DNA of 64,000 bases from Pseudomonadales bacterium (GCA_002701845.1 NZXG01000059.1:1-64000), one strand, 5' to 3'; counted from the first letter of the stretch, positions 19,247 through 31,442 are shown. Numbers and translations are program-made. The notes: generated by a model from the letters alone, not told the origin.

Positions 19247-20314
19247 CTATTCTAACAGAGCCGGCAGCACAATCTTACCGTCGGAAACGTTGATTCCATC
19301 ACTTAACGAAGAATAATCCCGCAGCTGACCGCTGGCCAGCCGCTTCACATAGGGCAGGATGGCGCCGGACAGCGCCTCGGTGGCCGTTCGTGGCACCGCC
19401 CCGGGCATATTGGTCACCGCCATATGGATCACCCCCTCCTCCCGGTACACCGGATCCCGGTAATCCGTGGGCCGGATGGTTTCCACACAGCCCCCCTGGT
19501 CGATGGAAATATCCACGATCACCCCACCATCGGCCATGGCCCGCACCATATCCCGGGTCACCACATGGGGGGCCCGGGCTCCGGGGATGAGCACCGCGCC
19601 CACCACCAGGTCCGCCTCCGCCACGGCCTCTTCAATGGCCCCCTGATAGGCATAGACGCCAGTGATATTGGCGGCAATGTTTTCCACCTGCCGCAAGGCC
19701 TGGGCGGAACGGTCGAAGGCCACCACCTGGGCCCCGGAGGCGGCCGCCATGCGGGCCGAGTTCTGGCCCGCCACCCCGGCACCGATCACCACCACTTTCC
19801 CCGGCTGGGCTCCGGGCACGCCACCCAGTAACAGTCCCTTGCCGCCCATGGACCCATGCAGATAATGAATCCCCGCCTGCACCGCCACCCGGCCGGCGAT
19901 TTCACTCATGGGTGCCAACAGTGGCAATTGGGTTCCTTCCTGCACGGTTTCAAAGGCCACTGCCGTAAGGCCAATATCACATAGCGACCGGGTCAGTGTG
20001 GGGTTGGGGGCCAAATGTAAATAACAGAACAACAAATGCCGCGCTTGCAACAATGCCAGATCCCCGGCAATGGGCTCCTTGACCTTCACAACCAGCTCCG
20101 CCTTGGCATACAACTCAGGAGCGTCAGCCGCCAACCGGGCGCCCGCCGCCTGGTACTGATCATCGCTGAAACCGCTGGCCGCCCCGGCGCCACACTGGAC
20201 CCAGACCTGGTGCCCGCACTGCACCAGCTCCGCCACCGCGTGGGGCACCAGGGCGATGCGCCCTTCCATGGGTTTGGTTTCCCGGGGTACACCAATTATC
20301 ATCGTCGCAGCCAT
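19247..20314 (-). CDS. ald: Alanine dehydrogenase
   Basis: NAD-dependent L-alanine dehydrogenase interconverting alanine with pyruvate and ammonia. Typical motifs are the N-terminal MIIGVPRETKPMEGR, substrate-binding Lys in AELVVKVKEP, the His in LLFCYLHLAPNP, the Rossmann motif VIGAGVAGQNSARMAAASGA and the C-terminal NMPGAVPRTATEALSGA. It has 355 residues, slightly under the usual ~370. Of two nearby ATGs I keep 20314, which follows an AGGGG site. It is divergent from trxB with a 145-bp shared upstream region. Confidence 0.94.
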   Translation of the reverse strand: MAATMIIGVPRETKPMEGRIALVPHAVAELVQCGHQVWVQCGAGAASGFSDDQYQAAGARLAADAPELYAKAELVVKVKEPIAGDLALLQARHLLFCYLHLAPNPTLTRSLCDIGLTAVAFETVQEGTQLPLLAPMSEIAGRVAVQAGIHYLHGSMGGKGLLLGGVPGAQPGKVVVIGAGVAGQNSARMAAASGAQVVAFDRSAQALRQVENIAANITGVYAYQGAIEEAVAEADLVVGAVLIPGARAPHVVTRDMVRAMADGGVIVDISIDQGGCVETIRPTDYRDPVYREEGVIHMAVTNMPGAVPRTATEALSGAILPYVKRLASGQLRDYSSLSDGINVSDGKIVLPALLE

Positions 20315-20393
20315 CGCCAGCCCCTGATATAGTTTCAGCTAATACCACTGATTTAAACGATCTATTTGCCAATATAGTGGTAAATACGTATAA

Positions 20394-21413
<1,020 letters not shown>

Positions 21414-21425
21414 TCACCAGGATCC

Positions 21426-22178
21426 ATGATCAAGATTCCGGTACTGGGATTCCACACCCAGGACTTTCCCCCACTAGAGCATGCCCTGGAGGAACCCGAC
21501 GGCCTGCTGGCGGCGGGGGGCGACCTGTCCCCCGAACGCCTGCTGGACGCCTATTCCCGGGGTATCTTCCCCTGGTTTGACAAGGACCAGCCGATACTGT
21601 GGTGGTCTCCCAACCCGCGGGCTGTGCTGTTCCCTGAGCAGTTGCATGTCTCCCGCAGCCTGCGCAAAACCCTGCGCAAAGGACATTATCAGGTCAGCCT
21701 TGACCGTCAGTTCTCCCGGGTGATCCGGGCCTGTGCGGAACCGCGCCACTACAGTGAAGGCACCTGGATCACCGCTGAAATGATTCATGCCTACGAGCGG
21801 CTGCACCGGCTGGGCCATGCCCATTCGGTGGAAGCCTGGCTGGACGGAGAACTGGTGGGAGGCCTGTATGGGGTGGCCCTGGGGCGGATATTCTTCGGCG
21901 AATCCATGTTCAGCCGGGCCACCGACGCCTCCAAAGTGGCTTTTGTTCATCTGGTGGGACAATTGGCCCGATGGGGCTACCAGTTGATTGACTGCCAGGT
22001 GGAAAGCCCTCACCTCACCAGCCTGGGTGCCACGCTGATTCCCCGCCCCCACTTCCAGCGTCTGTTGCAGCAGTGGGTGCCGCCGTTGGAGCTGACCCTG
22101 GCGCAAAAGCTGCATAGCTGGAATCTGGAATGGGAATATTCTCAGCCTGACACTGGAAACCGGGGCCAAATCGTTTAA
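21426..22178 (+). CDS. aat: Leucyl/phenylalanyl-tRNA-protein transferase
   Basis: Aat adds Leu or Phe to proteins beginning with Lys or Arg, creating N-degrons read by ClpS. The 250-residue protein has the family signatures [64 protein letters not shown] and [16 protein letters not shown]. It lies 12 bp after trxB and 75 bp before bpt. With bpt, clpS and clpA it completes an N-degron route in 5 kb. Confidence 0.96.
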   Translation: MIKIPVLGFHTQDFPPLEHALEEPDGLLAAGGDLSPERLLDAYSRGIFPWFDKDQPILWWSPNPRAVLFPEQLHVSRSLRKTLRKGHYQVSLDRQFSRVIRACAEPRHYSEGTWITAEMIHAYERLHRLGHAHSVEAWLDGELVGGLYGVALGRIFFGESMFSRATDASKVAFVHLVGQLARWGYQLIDCQVESPHLTSLGATLIPRPHFQRLLQQWVPPLELTLAQKLHSWNLEWEYSQPDTGNRGQIV

Positions 22179-22253
22179 TACTGTGATTGATGCCGGACGC
22201 ACCGATCGAAGCACTTTAACCCCAGGAAAATTAAGGCATTTACGTTTACGCTT

Positions 22254-22967
22254 ATGACGGATCTAGCTGCGGTAAAATTCTTTGTGACTCCGCTTCACCA
22301 GTGCAGTTACCTGCCCCGGAATGACGCGATCACACTGTTTGCCGATCCCAAAGCCAATCTGGACCGCAATTTGTACAGTGAATTGTCCGAGGTTGGGTTC
22401 CGTCGCAGCGGCAACTACCTGTATCGGCCGCACTGCCGACAGTGCTCCGCCTGCATTCCAGTACGTATTCCCGTCCACCGTTATCGGATGTCCCGCAAAC
22501 ACCGGCGCATCTGGAACCGCAATCGGGATCTCAGTATCACCCGGGTGACGGCGGAATTTAACGACGAGCACTACGAGCTCTATGCCCGCTACATCGAGGC
22601 CAAGCACAAAGATGGTGATATGTATCCCCCAACGCCGGAACAGTATGAATCGTTTCTGTTAAGCGACTGGGGCAACACCTGCTTCTATGAATTCCGCGAT
22701 CCCGACCATGTTCTGCTGGCGGTGGCGGTCACCGATATTATGGAAAACGGTCTGTCCGCGGTGTATACCTTCTACGCCACGGAGCACGCCAAGCGCAGCC
22801 TGGGGGTCATGGCGGTCCTGTGGCAGATTGAGCAATGCCGGGAACTTGAGCTACCGGCCCTGTATCTGGGCTACTGGATCAAAGACTGCCAGAAAATGAA
22901 GTACAAAACCGAGTACCGCCCCCTGGAAATGTACGTTAACAATCACTGGGTCTCGGTCTCTGTTTGA
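22254..22967 (+). CDS. bpt: Aspartate/glutamate leucyltransferase (arginyltransferase family)
   Basis: A 237-residue member of the ATE/Bpt family. Bacterial Bpt proteins such as that of Vibrio vulnificus attach leucine, not arginine, to proteins that start with Asp or Glu. Diagnostic segments are CSYLPRNDAITLFADPK, LYSELSEVGFRRSGNYLYRPHC with the nearby CRQCSAC cysteine cluster, and the C-terminal LGYWIKDCQKMKYKTEYRPLE. Length is that of the short bacterial form. The gene follows aat and precedes infA on the same strand; the 230-bp gap to infA probably holds the infA promoter. Confidence 0.93.
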   Translation: MTDLAAVKFFVTPLHQCSYLPRNDAITLFADPKANLDRNLYSELSEVGFRRSGNYLYRPHCRQCSACIPVRIPVHRYRMSRKHRRIWNRNRDLSITRVTAEFNDEHYELYARYIEAKHKDGDMYPPTPEQYESFLLSDWGNTCFYEFRDPDHVLLAVAVTDIMENGLSAVYTFYATEHAKRSLGVMAVLWQIEQCRELELPALYLGYWIKDCQKMKYKTEYRPLEMYVNNHWVSVSV

Positions 22968-23197
22968 TGGTCATTTATATTCAATTTCAATGATTTAAAA
23001 CCACTTCCCAGAACCTGCCTTAAGCTCCTCCAGGCTGCTGCCCAGCCAGTGGTGCAACCCTTGCCGGCCGCACATTAAAGCCATCATAGATTCACTTTGA
23101 TAAATAACGGGTTTTGCGGCAAAATTCACGCCTCATTGGCAGTACCTCTGCCCGAGTTTGCAAAGGCATTACCCATGCACTGAGAGGATATCACTGG

Positions 23198-23416
23198 ATG
23201 TCGAAAGAAGATTCCATTGAAATGGAAGGCACAATTACTGAGACCCTTCCCAACACCATGTTCCGGGTGGAGCTGGATAACGGACACATTGTCACCGCCC
23301 ACATCTCCGGCAAAATGCGCAAGAACTATATTCGCATCCTCACCGGAGACCGTGTGAAAGTGGAACTGACCCCCTACGACCTCAGCAAAGGCCGCATCAC
23401 TTATCGCGTGCGTTGA
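23198..23416 (+). CDS. infA: Translation initiation factor IF-1
   Basis: A 72-residue S1-fold protein that occupies the ribosomal A site during initiation. The start is the ATG at 23198 ([11 protein letters not shown]), with a GAGAGGA ribosome site; the ORF track's longer start is not needed. Signature: [28 protein letters not shown] and KGRITYRVR at the end. It is followed by a strong bidirectional terminator that separates it from clpA. Confidence 0.97.
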   Translation: MSKEDSIEMEGTITETLPNTMFRVELDNGHIVTAHISGKMRKNYIRILTGDRVKVELTPYDLSKGRITYRVR

Positions 23417-23432
23417 TCGACACCGGGAACTG

Positions 23433-23469
23433 CCATAAAAAACGAGCCCAGAGGGCTCGTTTTTTATGG
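23433..23469. terminator. Bidirectional intrinsic terminator between infA and clpA
   Basis: A nearly perfect stem AACGAGCCC / GGCTCGTT with a 4-base loop (AGAG), flanked by an A run on one side and a T run on the other, extended outward by CCATAAA / TTTATGG. It can stop transcription of infA from the left and of clpS-clpA from the right. Confidence 0.93.
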
Positions 23470-23488
23470 CCTGCAAAGAAGGGCCGCT

Positions 23489-25753
23489 TTAGGCGGGCTC
23501 GGTCTCAAATACCAGGTCGCCGTCTTCCTCGGAAATGTGTACCGTGCCTCCCCCTTCTGCCAGCTCGCCGAACAGGATTTTTTCCGCCAGAGGTCGTTTC
23601 AGTTTTTCCTGTATCAGTCGATTCATGGGACGGGCACCCATATCCTTATCGTAGCCTTTCTCTGCCAGCCACGCCCGGGCAGTGTCGTCCACATCCAACA
23701 TCACCCGCTTCTCATCCAGTTGCGCCTGCAGTTCGGTCAGGAACTTGTCCACCACACCTTTGATGATCTCCGGATCCAGGTTACGGAACTGAATCACCGC
23801 GTCCAGGCGATTGCGGAATTCCGGCGTGAACATGCGTCTGATCGCTTCCATAGCATCGGTGCTGTGATCTTGATGGGTGAAACCGATGGAGGCCCGGGTG
23901 GCCTGCTCGGCACCGGCATTGGTGGTCATCACCAGGATCACATTGCGGAAGTCCGCCTTGCGCCCGTTATTATCGGTAAGAGTGCCGTGATCCATTACCT
24001 GCAACAACAGGTTGAACACTTCCGGATGGGCCTTTTCGATCTCATCCAACAGCAGCACCGCATGGGGGCTCTTGGTCACCGCCTCGGTAAGCAGGCCACC
24101 CTGATCAAAGCCCACATACCCCGGCGGCGCGCCGATCAGGCGTGACACCGTGTGGCGTTCCATGTACTCGGACATATCGAAACGGATCAGCTCCATGCCC
24201 ATTACATTGGCCAGCTGCCGGGTCACCTCGGTTTTACCCACTCCGGTGGGCCCGGCAAACAGGAACGAACCAATGGGACGGTCCGGGTGATTGAGGCCGG
24301 CCCGGGCCAGTTTGATAGAGCTGGACAGCGCCTCGATGGCTTCATCCTGGCCGAACACAGTCATTTTCAGATCCCGTTCCAGGTTGGCCAGCAGCTCTTT
24401 GTCGTTGGCGGACACCGTTTTCGGCGGAATCCGCGCGATTTTGGACACAATGGCCTCCACGTCCGGCACCGTAATCACCTTCTTGCGCTTGCTCGGGGGC
24501 TGCAGGCGCTGGAACGCACCCACTTCATCGATCACGTCGATGGCCTTATCCGGCAGATGGCGATCGTTAATGTAGCGGGCCGACAGCTCACAGGCTGCTT
24601 TCAGTGCCTTGTTGGAGTACTTGAGTTCGTGATGCTCTTCGAAGCGGGACTTCAGCCCCTTGAGGATTTCGTAGGTGTCTTCCACGCTGGGTTCCACCAC
24701 ATCGATCTTCTGGAAGCGGCGCGCCAGGGCCCGATCCTTCTCGAAAATTCCGCGATATTCCTGGAACGTGGTGGAGCCGATGCACTTGATGCCACCGGAG
24801 GCCAGCATGGGCTTCAGCAGATTGGAGGCATCCATCACCCCGCCAGAAGCCGCCCCGGCGCCGATAATGGTATGAATTTCATCAATAAAAAGGATGGCGT
24901 GGGTCTTCTTCTGCAGCTCACCCAGGAGCGCCTTGAAGCGCTTCTCGAAATCGCCGCGGTATTTGGTGCCCGCCAGCAGCGCCCCCAAGTCCAGGGCATA
25001 AACCACGCAATCCCCAATGGCCTCCGGCACCTCGCTATCCACAATGCGCTTGGCCAGCCCCTCGGCGATGGCGGTTTTACCCACCCCGGGCTCCCCCACC
25101 AACAGCGGGTTGTTCTTGCGTCGGCGGCAGAGAATCTGAACGGTACGTTCCACCTCCGCATCCCGCCCCACGAGGGGATCGATACGGCCGGCCAGAGCCT
25201 GTTCATTGAGATTGGTGGCGAAGGACTCCAGGGGCGATTTGCCGGCGCCGCCCTCGGCCGCCTGATCGTCCTCATGGACCTCGTGGCTGTGATCTTCCAG
25301 ATTATGGGTCTCGTCGGACACCTTGGAGATGCCATGGGCGATGTAATTCACCACATCGATCCGGGCCACGCTCTGCTTTTTGAGGAAATAGACGGCCTGG
25401 CTTTCCTGTTCGCTGAAAATGGCCACCAGCACATTGGCGCCGGTCACCTCCTTCTTGCCGGAGGACTGCACATGAAACACCGCCCGCTGCAGCACCCGCT
25501 GAAAGCCCAGGGTGGGCTGGGTCTCGCGATCGTTGTCACTGGAGGGAATCAGGGGGGTGGTTTCGTCAACGAAATTGGCCAGATCCGCCCGCAACTCGTC
25601 CAGGTTCGTGCCGCAGGCCTTGAGCACGGTGGATGCCGCCTCATTGTCCAACAACGCCAGTAACAGATGCTCCACTGTCATGTACTCATGACGCTTCGTG
25701 CGCGCATCTCTGAATGCCAGATTTAAAGTGACTTCCAGATCTTTGCTTAACAT
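23489..25753 (-). CDS. clpA: ATP-dependent Clp protease ATP-binding subunit ClpA
   Basis: A 754-residue double AAA+ unfoldase that feeds substrates to ClpP. The N-domain with two repeats ([22 protein letters not shown]) docks ClpS. D1 has Walker [16 protein letters not shown] and Walker [17 protein letters not shown]2 has [15 protein letters not shown] and [15 protein letters not shown]. The ClpP-binding loop is ASIGFTH, carrying the IGF tripeptide. An acidic His-rich linker ([12 protein letters not shown]) separates N-domain and D1. It is 51 bp after clpS, on the same strand. Confidence 0.97.
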   Translation of the reverse strand: MLSKDLEVTLNLAFRDARTKRHEYMTVEHLLLALLDNEAASTVLKACGTNLDELRADLANFVDETTPLIPSSDNDRETQPTLGFQRVLQRAVFHVQSSGKKEVTGANVLVAIFSEQESQAVYFLKKQSVARIDVVNYIAHGISKVSDETHNLEDHSHEVHEDDQAAEGGAGKSPLESFATNLNEQALAGRIDPLVGRDAEVERTVQILCRRRKNNPLLVGEPGVGKTAIAEGLAKRIVDSEVPEAIGDCVVYALDLGALLAGTKYRGDFEKRFKALLGELQKKTHAILFIDEIHTIIGAGAASGGVMDASNLLKPMLASGGIKCIGSTTFQEYRGIFEKDRALARRFQKIDVVEPSVEDTYEILKGLKSRFEEHHELKYSNKALKAACELSARYINDRHLPDKAIDVIDEVGAFQRLQPPSKRKKVITVPDVEAIVSKIARIPPKTVSANDKELLANLERDLKMTVFGQDEAIEALSSSIKLARAGLNHPDRPIGSFLFAGPTGVGKTEVTRQLANVMGMELIRFDMSEYMERHTVSRLIGAPPGYVGFDQGGLLTEAVTKSPHAVLLLDEIEKAHPEVFNLLLQVMDHGTLTDNNGRKADFRNVILVMTTNAGAEQATRASIGFTHQDHSTDAMEAIRRMFTPEFRNRLDAVIQFRNLDPEIIKGVVDKFLTELQAQLDEKRVMLDVDDTARAWLAEKGYDKDMGARPMNRLIQEKLKRPLAEKILFGELAEGGGTVHISEEDGDLVFETEPA

Positions 25754-25804
25754 CTCTTTACACCTTCATCCTCAGATTATCGACCAAGCCTCGTGGACAA
25801 CGGC

Positions 25805-26185
25805 CTACTGGAACCTTTCCACTTCGCACATCAAGGGATGCTGATTCTCCCTCGCAAACTTTATTACCTGAGCCACTTTCGTTTCTGCCACATCTTTCGT
25901 GAACGTGCCACAACTGGCTTTGCCCTGGGTATGAACCGTCAACATTATCTGAGTGGCTTTTTCACGATTCATGCCAAAAAACATCTGCAGTACATCCACC
26001 ACAAATTCCATCGGCGTAAAGTCATCATCCAGCATCACGATCTGATACATGGGGGGAGGCGCCAGATCGGGCTTTGACTCCTCAACCGCCACCCCATCAT
26101 CGTAGTCCGTCCCCGGGCCGGATGGTTCATCTCCCATCAACTCCAACTCATTCAATGTTAGTAGAGAATCTTCGGCTTTACTCAT
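25805..26185 (-). CDS. clpS: ATP-dependent Clp protease adaptor ClpS
   Basis: ClpS recognises N-terminal Leu, Phe, Tyr or Trp and delivers such proteins to ClpA. The folded core starts at [24 protein letters not shown], with the conserved Asp-Asp and the following hydrophobic pocket helix, and continues [22 protein letters not shown]. The N-terminal extension of about 45 acidic residues is somewhat longer than in E. coli; the extension is the part that switches ClpA. It is 126 residues long and heads the clpS-clpA operon, divergent from cspD. Confidence 0.96.
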   Translation of the reverse strand: MSKAEDSLLTLNELELMGDEPSGPGTDYDDGVAVEESKPDLAPPPMYQIVMLDDDFTPMEFVVDVLQMFFGMNREKATQIMLTVHTQGKASCGTFTKDVAETKVAQVIKFARENQHPLMCEVERFQ

Positions 26186-26447
26186 AACCAGAAATCATAA
26201 AATCCGCGGTTCACATATTAAGTGCTCATAACTGACCAATATTGGGGCAACGCTGATCAGTTCAACGGCAAAAACACTTGACTAATACTTCACAATCATG
26301 ATGATTGGGATCTGTGTTTAACAAAAGTTAACACAAAACACGTCTGCGAAGTACATTTCCGATTTTATGCACTTCGACAGTAAAAAATAATAACAATTGA
26401 CTCATGGCTACCAACGCTGAGGTAGTCCCAACAGAAGGACTTGAGTT
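26186..26447. other. clpS-cspD divergent intergenic region
   Basis: This 262-bp AT-rich gap must hold promoters for clpS and cspD. TTGACT-like hexamers occur at about 26278 and 26397, but neither has a convincing partner at the right spacing, so I do not call a promoter. The cspD ribosome site (AGAAGGAC) lies just before 26448. Confidence 0.45.
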
Positions 26448-26750
26448 ATGGCAACCGGGAAAGTGAAATGGTTCAATAACGCCAAGGGTTACGGCTTCAT
26501 TCGTCCGGATACGGGAGGCGAGGACCTGTTCGTTCACTACTCCTATATCTGCATGGACGGCTACCGAAGCCTGAAAGCGGGACAGCAAGTTACCTACGAC
26601 GAGAGGGAAGCACCCAAAGGCCTTCATGCCGTTAACATTAACGTGATTGAGGCTGATAAGCATCGCAGCTCCTCGCAGGATACGCAAACCGAGAGCACCG
26701 AGGATGCTGATAGCCACCAGCATCACAACCTTCGGGCAGCGGCCGTATAA
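26448..26750 (+). CDS. cspD: Cold-shock-like protein CspD
   Basis: A 100-residue protein with a cold-shock domain in residues 1-68: [17 protein letters not shown] (RNP1-type) and [10 protein letters not shown] (RNP2-type). The pair [16 protein letters not shown] and its position next to clpS/clpA mark it as CspD, which in E. coli is a dimer that binds single-stranded DNA and inhibits replication in stationary phase. The C-terminal ~32 residues are low-complexity and rich in Ser, Asp, Gln and His, longer than the E. coli protein (74 residues). Confidence 0.93.
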   Translation: MATGKVKWFNNAKGYGFIRPDTGGEDLFVHYSYICMDGYRSLKAGQQVTYDEREAPKGLHAVNINVIEADKHRSSSQDTQTESTEDADSHQHHNLRAAAV

Positions 26751-26764
26751 CCGAAATAACCCAT

Positions 26765-26788
26765 GCACCCTCTGCGGAGGGTGCTTTA
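26765..26788 (+). terminator. Intrinsic terminator after cspD
   Basis: Stem GCACCCTC / GAGGGTGC with loop TGCG followed by a short TTTA; 15 bp behind the cspD stop codon. Confidence 0.75.
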
Positions 26789-26964
26789 GGTTTCGGACCA
26801 CGATCCAGAGCCTTGGTTCACTGAACTCCGGCTCCGGGTACTGAGCAAGCGGTGGGTGTGTGCACCGGCGGTAATCCACCGGGCGGGCTTTTGCTGCGTC
26901 CGTTGTCAAATTCTGCCCCAGGGGCCGCCACTGACTGCGGCCAGTCAAGATACACCACCCAAAT

Positions 26965-26994
26965 AAAAAAGGAGGTCTAAGGACCTCCTTTTTA
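26965..26994. terminator. Bidirectional intrinsic terminator downstream of icd
   Basis: Stem AAAAAGGAGGTC / GGACCTCCTTTTT with a short loop, A-rich on one side and T-rich on the other. It sits about 45 bp past the icd stop on the minus strand and can also back up the cspD terminator. Confidence 0.88.
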
Positions 26995-27039
26995 ACGCTT
27001 TCCGGTACGATTGTGCAACCCTGTAATCGGAACTCTGTA

Positions 27040-28302
<1,263 letters not shown>

Positions 28303-28418
28303 GTCGTTTTTTACTCCCTATTTACATAGAATTATGGTTTAGGTCCGCGGAGTATACAGAATTTTGCCTGGGTTCGCCTCCTGAATTTCGCCATAACCGG
28401 CCATGAATCAAACACATA

Positions 28419-29093
28419 ATGTCTACCCCGAAAATAGCGCACAACACTGTTGTTGTATTCAACAAACCATTCAAAGTATTGAGTCAGTTCTCGCCCCACG
28501 AGGGCAAAACCACCCTGGCGGAGTTCATCCCCATAGCGGGGATTTATCCCGCCGGGCGCCTGGATTTTGATTCCGAAGGGCTGTTGCTGCTCACCGGCAA
28601 TGGCCCGCTGCAACAGCGCCTGACGCACCCGCGCCATAAACTGCCCAAGACCTATTGGGCCCAGGTGGAGGGGGAGATCAGCGAGGCGGCCCTGCAACCA
28701 CTGCGGGATGGCATAAAATTGAAAGACGGGCTCACCCTGCCGGCCCAGGCAGAGCGGATGGCAGAACCCGCCGGCCTCTGGCCCCGGGATCCGCCCATCC
28801 GCCACCGTGCCAACATTCCCACTTCCTGGCTGGCGCTGACCCTGCATGAGGGGCGCAATCGGCAGGTGCGGCGAATGACGGCAGCGGTGGGCTACCCCAC
28901 CCTGCGACTGATAAGGTGGTCAGTGGGGCCCTGGACTATCGCCGATCTGGCGCCCGGGGACTACCGTGTGCTGACAGTCCCCGACCCGCTGTTACCGGTT
29001 AAGCCCGACAATAAACCACAAGCCGGCACGCGGCGGGCTGCTCCAAGACAGGCTGCTCCACGACGGGCTGCCCGATCAAGGAGCAAGCAATAA
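28419..29093 (+). CDS. rluE: 23S rRNA pseudouridine synthase RluE
   Basis: A 224-residue RsuA/RluBEF-type synthase that makes pseudouridine 2457 in 23S rRNA in E. coli. The catalytic Asp is in [17 protein letters not shown] (about residue 48); other family parts are [29 protein letters not shown] and [24 protein letters not shown]. There is no S4 domain, as in RluE. The last ~25 residues are a basic tail with near-repeats ([17 protein letters not shown]), absent from the E. coli protein as I recall it. It is divergent from icd. Confidence 0.93.
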   Translation: MSTPKIAHNTVVVFNKPFKVLSQFSPHEGKTTLAEFIPIAGIYPAGRLDFDSEGLLLLTGNGPLQQRLTHPRHKLPKTYWAQVEGEISEAALQPLRDGIKLKDGLTLPAQAERMAEPAGLWPRDPPIRHRANIPTSWLALTLHEGRNRQVRRMTAAVGYPTLRLIRWSVGPWTIADLAPGDYRVLTVPDPLLPVKPDNKPQAGTRRAAPRQAAPRRAARSRSKQ

Positions 29094-29233
29094 CAGGAAA
29101 CCTCTGGACAAGCCTAAGCGGCTACTGGCTGGCAGGCATTTTTGCTGTTGCGGCGCGCGCGGCAGCCTGGTGGCCCGTCGATGCAGCGCAACGACGCCAG
29201 CGGGAGTGACGGCCAGCACCATGGGGCGGGGCG

Positions 29234-29719
29234 TCACCAGCGTTCCCGGGCCTGCTGATCCGAGGCTTTGGCCTCCACCCAGTGGGCATCTCCGTCGACG
29301 CCGATTTCCTGTTTCCAGAACGGTGCCTCGGTTTTCAGGTAATCCATAATAAACTGGGCCCCGTCGAAAGCCCCCTGGCGGTGGTGGGCCGCCACCCCCA
29401 CCAGCACGATCTGATCATCCCCCGCCAGCTCCCCCACCCGGTGAATAATGGTAACCGCCGCCAGCTGCCAGCGCCCCGCCGCTTGCTCAGCAATGCGCTG
29501 CAGGCACTTTCCGGTCATTGCCGGATAGTGTTCAAGCCGCATGCCCTGCAATGCTCCGCGGGGACTTTGATCCCGCACCAGGCCGGTAAACAGCACCAGG
29601 GCCCCATGACCCGGCGCGCGCTGACGTAACCCCTGATATTCAAGACCGGCATCAAAATCCTCCGGCCCAACCCGAATCAGAATGGACGTCGGTGGTGCTT
29701 CCAGTGCATCTGCCGCCAT
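29234..29719 (-). CDS. moaE: Molybdopterin synthase catalytic subunit MoaE
   Basis: The large subunit of molybdopterin synthase, which inserts the two dithiolene sulfurs delivered by MoaD into precursor Z. Of 161 residues, the typical core is GALVLFTGLVRDQSP, LEHYPAMTGKCLQRIA, VTIIHRVGELAGDDQIVLVGVAAHHR, and the end AFDGAQFIMDYLKTEAPFWKQE with the catalytic Lys pair. Last gene of the moaC-moaD-moaE set. Confidence 0.95.
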   Translation of the reverse strand: MAADALEAPPTSILIRVGPEDFDAGLEYQGLRQRAPGHGALVLFTGLVRDQSPRGALQGMRLEHYPAMTGKCLQRIAEQAAGRWQLAAVTIIHRVGELAGDDQIVLVGVAAHHRQGAFDGAQFIMDYLKTEAPFWKQEIGVDGDAHWVEAKASDQQARERW

Positions 29720-29723
29720 GGGG

Positions 29724-29975
29724 TCAGCCTCCTGTCACCGGAGGGAAAAAGGCCACTTCATCCCCCTCCTCCACGGTGGTATCGGGGCCGGCCATTTCCT
29801 GATTCAACGCCATCAGTAACCGGGGGTCGGACAGAGCCTGTTGCAGCTTTTCGTCACGTTGACTGAGCACGGCCATCAGCTGCCCCAGATCCTGAACCCC
29901 GTCGGGCAGCGGCAGTTCCAGCTCCGCTCGGCCGGCCTGATCACGCACCCGGGCAAAGAACAGAACTTTGATCAT
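29724..29975 (-). CDS. moaD: Molybdopterin synthase sulfur carrier MoaD
   Basis: An 83-residue ubiquitin-like sulfur carrier ending in the required Gly-Gly (FFPPVTGG), which is thiocarboxylated by MoeB and docks into MoaE. The start at 29975 ([15 protein letters not shown]) overlaps the moaC stop codon by ATGA; the ORF-track start is longer and would lie within moaC. Ends 4 bp before moaE. Confidence 0.94.
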   Translation of the reverse strand: MIKVLFFARVRDQAGRAELELPLPDGVQDLGQLMAVLSQRDEKLQQALSDPRLLMALNQEMAGPDTTVEEGDEVAFFPPVTGG

Positions 29976-30460
29976 TGCGCGGCTCCCGCAGCCTGCCAAT
30001 GCCCGCTCTTACCCCCTTTTTTCTCCACCAGCCGGATCTGCTCCACCAGCATACCCCGGTCCACGGCTTTACACATATCGTAAAGCGTCAGGGCAGCTAC
30101 CGAGGCCGCAGTCAGGGCCTCCATCTCCACCCCGGTGCGCCCCGCCAGTTTGCAGGTGGCAGTAATGCGCACCAGGCTGGCGGCGGAGTCCGGCTCCAGT
30201 TCCACCTTCACGCCGCTTAGCATCAGGGGATGGCACAGGGGTATCAGGTCACTGGTGCGCTTGGCCGCCTGGATACCGGCAATGCGGGCCACCCCGAACA
30301 CATCGCCCTTGGGGTGGCCCTGATCCAGAATCAGTTGCAGCGTGGCCGGCTGCATCCGCACCAGAGCCTGGGCCGTGGCTTCGCGGCTGGTGACTTCTTT
30401 GGCGGAGACGTCCACCATATTGGCGTGACCCTGGGGATCAAGGTGGGTTAATTGGGTCAT
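29972..30460 (-). CDS. moaC: Cyclic pyranopterin monophosphate synthase MoaC
   Basis: MoaC converts the MoaA product to cyclic pyranopterin monophosphate in molybdenum cofactor synthesis. The 162 residues from 30460 ([26 protein letters not shown]) include the [16 protein letters not shown] segment, [30 protein letters not shown] and a C-terminal [12 protein letters not shown]. It leads moaD and moaE; moaA is not in the window. Confidence 0.96.
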   Translation of the reverse strand: MTQLTHLDPQGHANMVDVSAKEVTSREATAQALVRMQPATLQLILDQGHPKGDVFGVARIAGIQAAKRTSDLIPLCHPLMLSGVKVELEPDSAASLVRITATCKLAGRTGVEMEALTAASVAALTLYDMCKAVDRGMLVEQIRLVEKKGGKSGHWQAAGAAQ

Positions 30461-30602
30461 GGCTGGTATCAACTCCGGGCAGGGGCCGAAGCCGCTGACT
30501 GCATCACCGGAATGCCCGGTTTCCAGGGCAAATTACAGGCGGGCTGCGGCTGATTTACTATTCAGTTCGCAATTTACACACTATATCGAAAAGGAAAAAC
30601 AA

Positions 30603-31349
30603 ATGACAACCCAGGACCCCACTCCCAGCTCAGTACGCCACTTTGGTTACCCTATTTCTACGGCTCTCTACGAGCGGGTCAAGCAAACGATCCAGTTGAT
30701 TCAGGAAGAGGGTGATACCCGCCTCCAGTGCCAGGAGGCGGCGGACACCCTGGGAGCCATCACCGATGCCGGGTTCTATGCTTACTATGATCGGCCCGCT
30801 GAACTGGCCGGCCTCTCGCCGAACGTAAAACGGGCCAGTGATGCCGGTATCCACGCGGTGCAGAAGGGTATTCACATGGTCATCCGCAAGCTGCTGAAAA
30901 AACGCCCGCAGCAGGATCTGAACCGGCTGGCGTGCAACCTATCTTATCTGGTGTGTGTGGACCCCAATCACCCGGACCAGGCCTATGCCTGTTTCCGCCT
31001 GGAGGAATCACTATACCAGCGGGTGGTGGCCAATATGCAGCGGGTCCATCAGGATCCCGAAGTGGCCCGCTACCGGGCTGACGTCATTGCCTCCGTTGAG
31101 GATCTGATTGCCGCCGGCATCGACAATTTCTATACCCGGCCGGTGGAGCAGGCACAGATCAGCGGCCTGACCCGCAAGGCGGCGGATCTGGGTATCCATA
31201 CGGTACAGAAAGGCACCAACGCCGTGGTACACCGCCTGTTCCGGGACATGGATCACGCCACCCTGCTGCCCATGGCGGAGTACTTCGAGACCCTACTGCA
31301 CTCACAATTGCAGACCTATCGTCACCGCTATCAAAAAGCCAGCGCCTGA
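30603..31349 (+). CDS. Internally duplicated protein of unknown function
   Basis: A 248-residue soluble, mostly helical protein. I start it at the ATG at 30603, which follows an AAAAGGA ribosome site; the ORF-track start lies within moaC. It contains two copies of a segment of about 80 residues, at roughly 22-104 and 137-219. Each copy has a first helix (YERVKQTIQLIQ / YQRVVANMQRVH), an AGF-YAYYDRP / AGIDNFYTRP turn, and a very similar closing block (SDAGIHAVQKGIHMVIRKLL / ADLGIHTVQKGTNAVVHRLF). No catalytic motif or known domain is recognised and no signal peptide is present. It is divergent from moaC (142 bp) and stands alone before nudJ. The coding character and ribosome site make the gene real; the function is unknown. 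Confidence 0.75.
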   Translation: MTTQDPTPSSVRHFGYPISTALYERVKQTIQLIQEEGDTRLQCQEAADTLGAITDAGFYAYYDRPAELAGLSPNVKRASDAGIHAVQKGIHMVIRKLLKKRPQQDLNRLACNLSYLVCVDPNHPDQAYACFRLEESLYQRVVANMQRVHQDPEVARYRADVIASVEDLIAAGIDNFYTRPVEQAQISGLTRKAADLGIHTVQKGTNAVVHRLFRDMDHATLLPMAEYFETLLHSQLQTYRHRYQKASA

Positions 31350-31442
31350 GGCCGGCCCCGCCCTCCAGCCCACGGGTTGGGAATCCCGGCGAATTTGGGT
31401 AGAATTGCGCGTTTCTTGCAGCCTGCCAGCCGGAACGCGTGA

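Noticed and set aside
24152-25663. 503-residue plus-strand ORF opposite clpA
   Set aside because: Antisense shadow of clpA in GC-rich DNA; no ribosome site, no recognisable motif, and clpA on the other strand is unmistakable.
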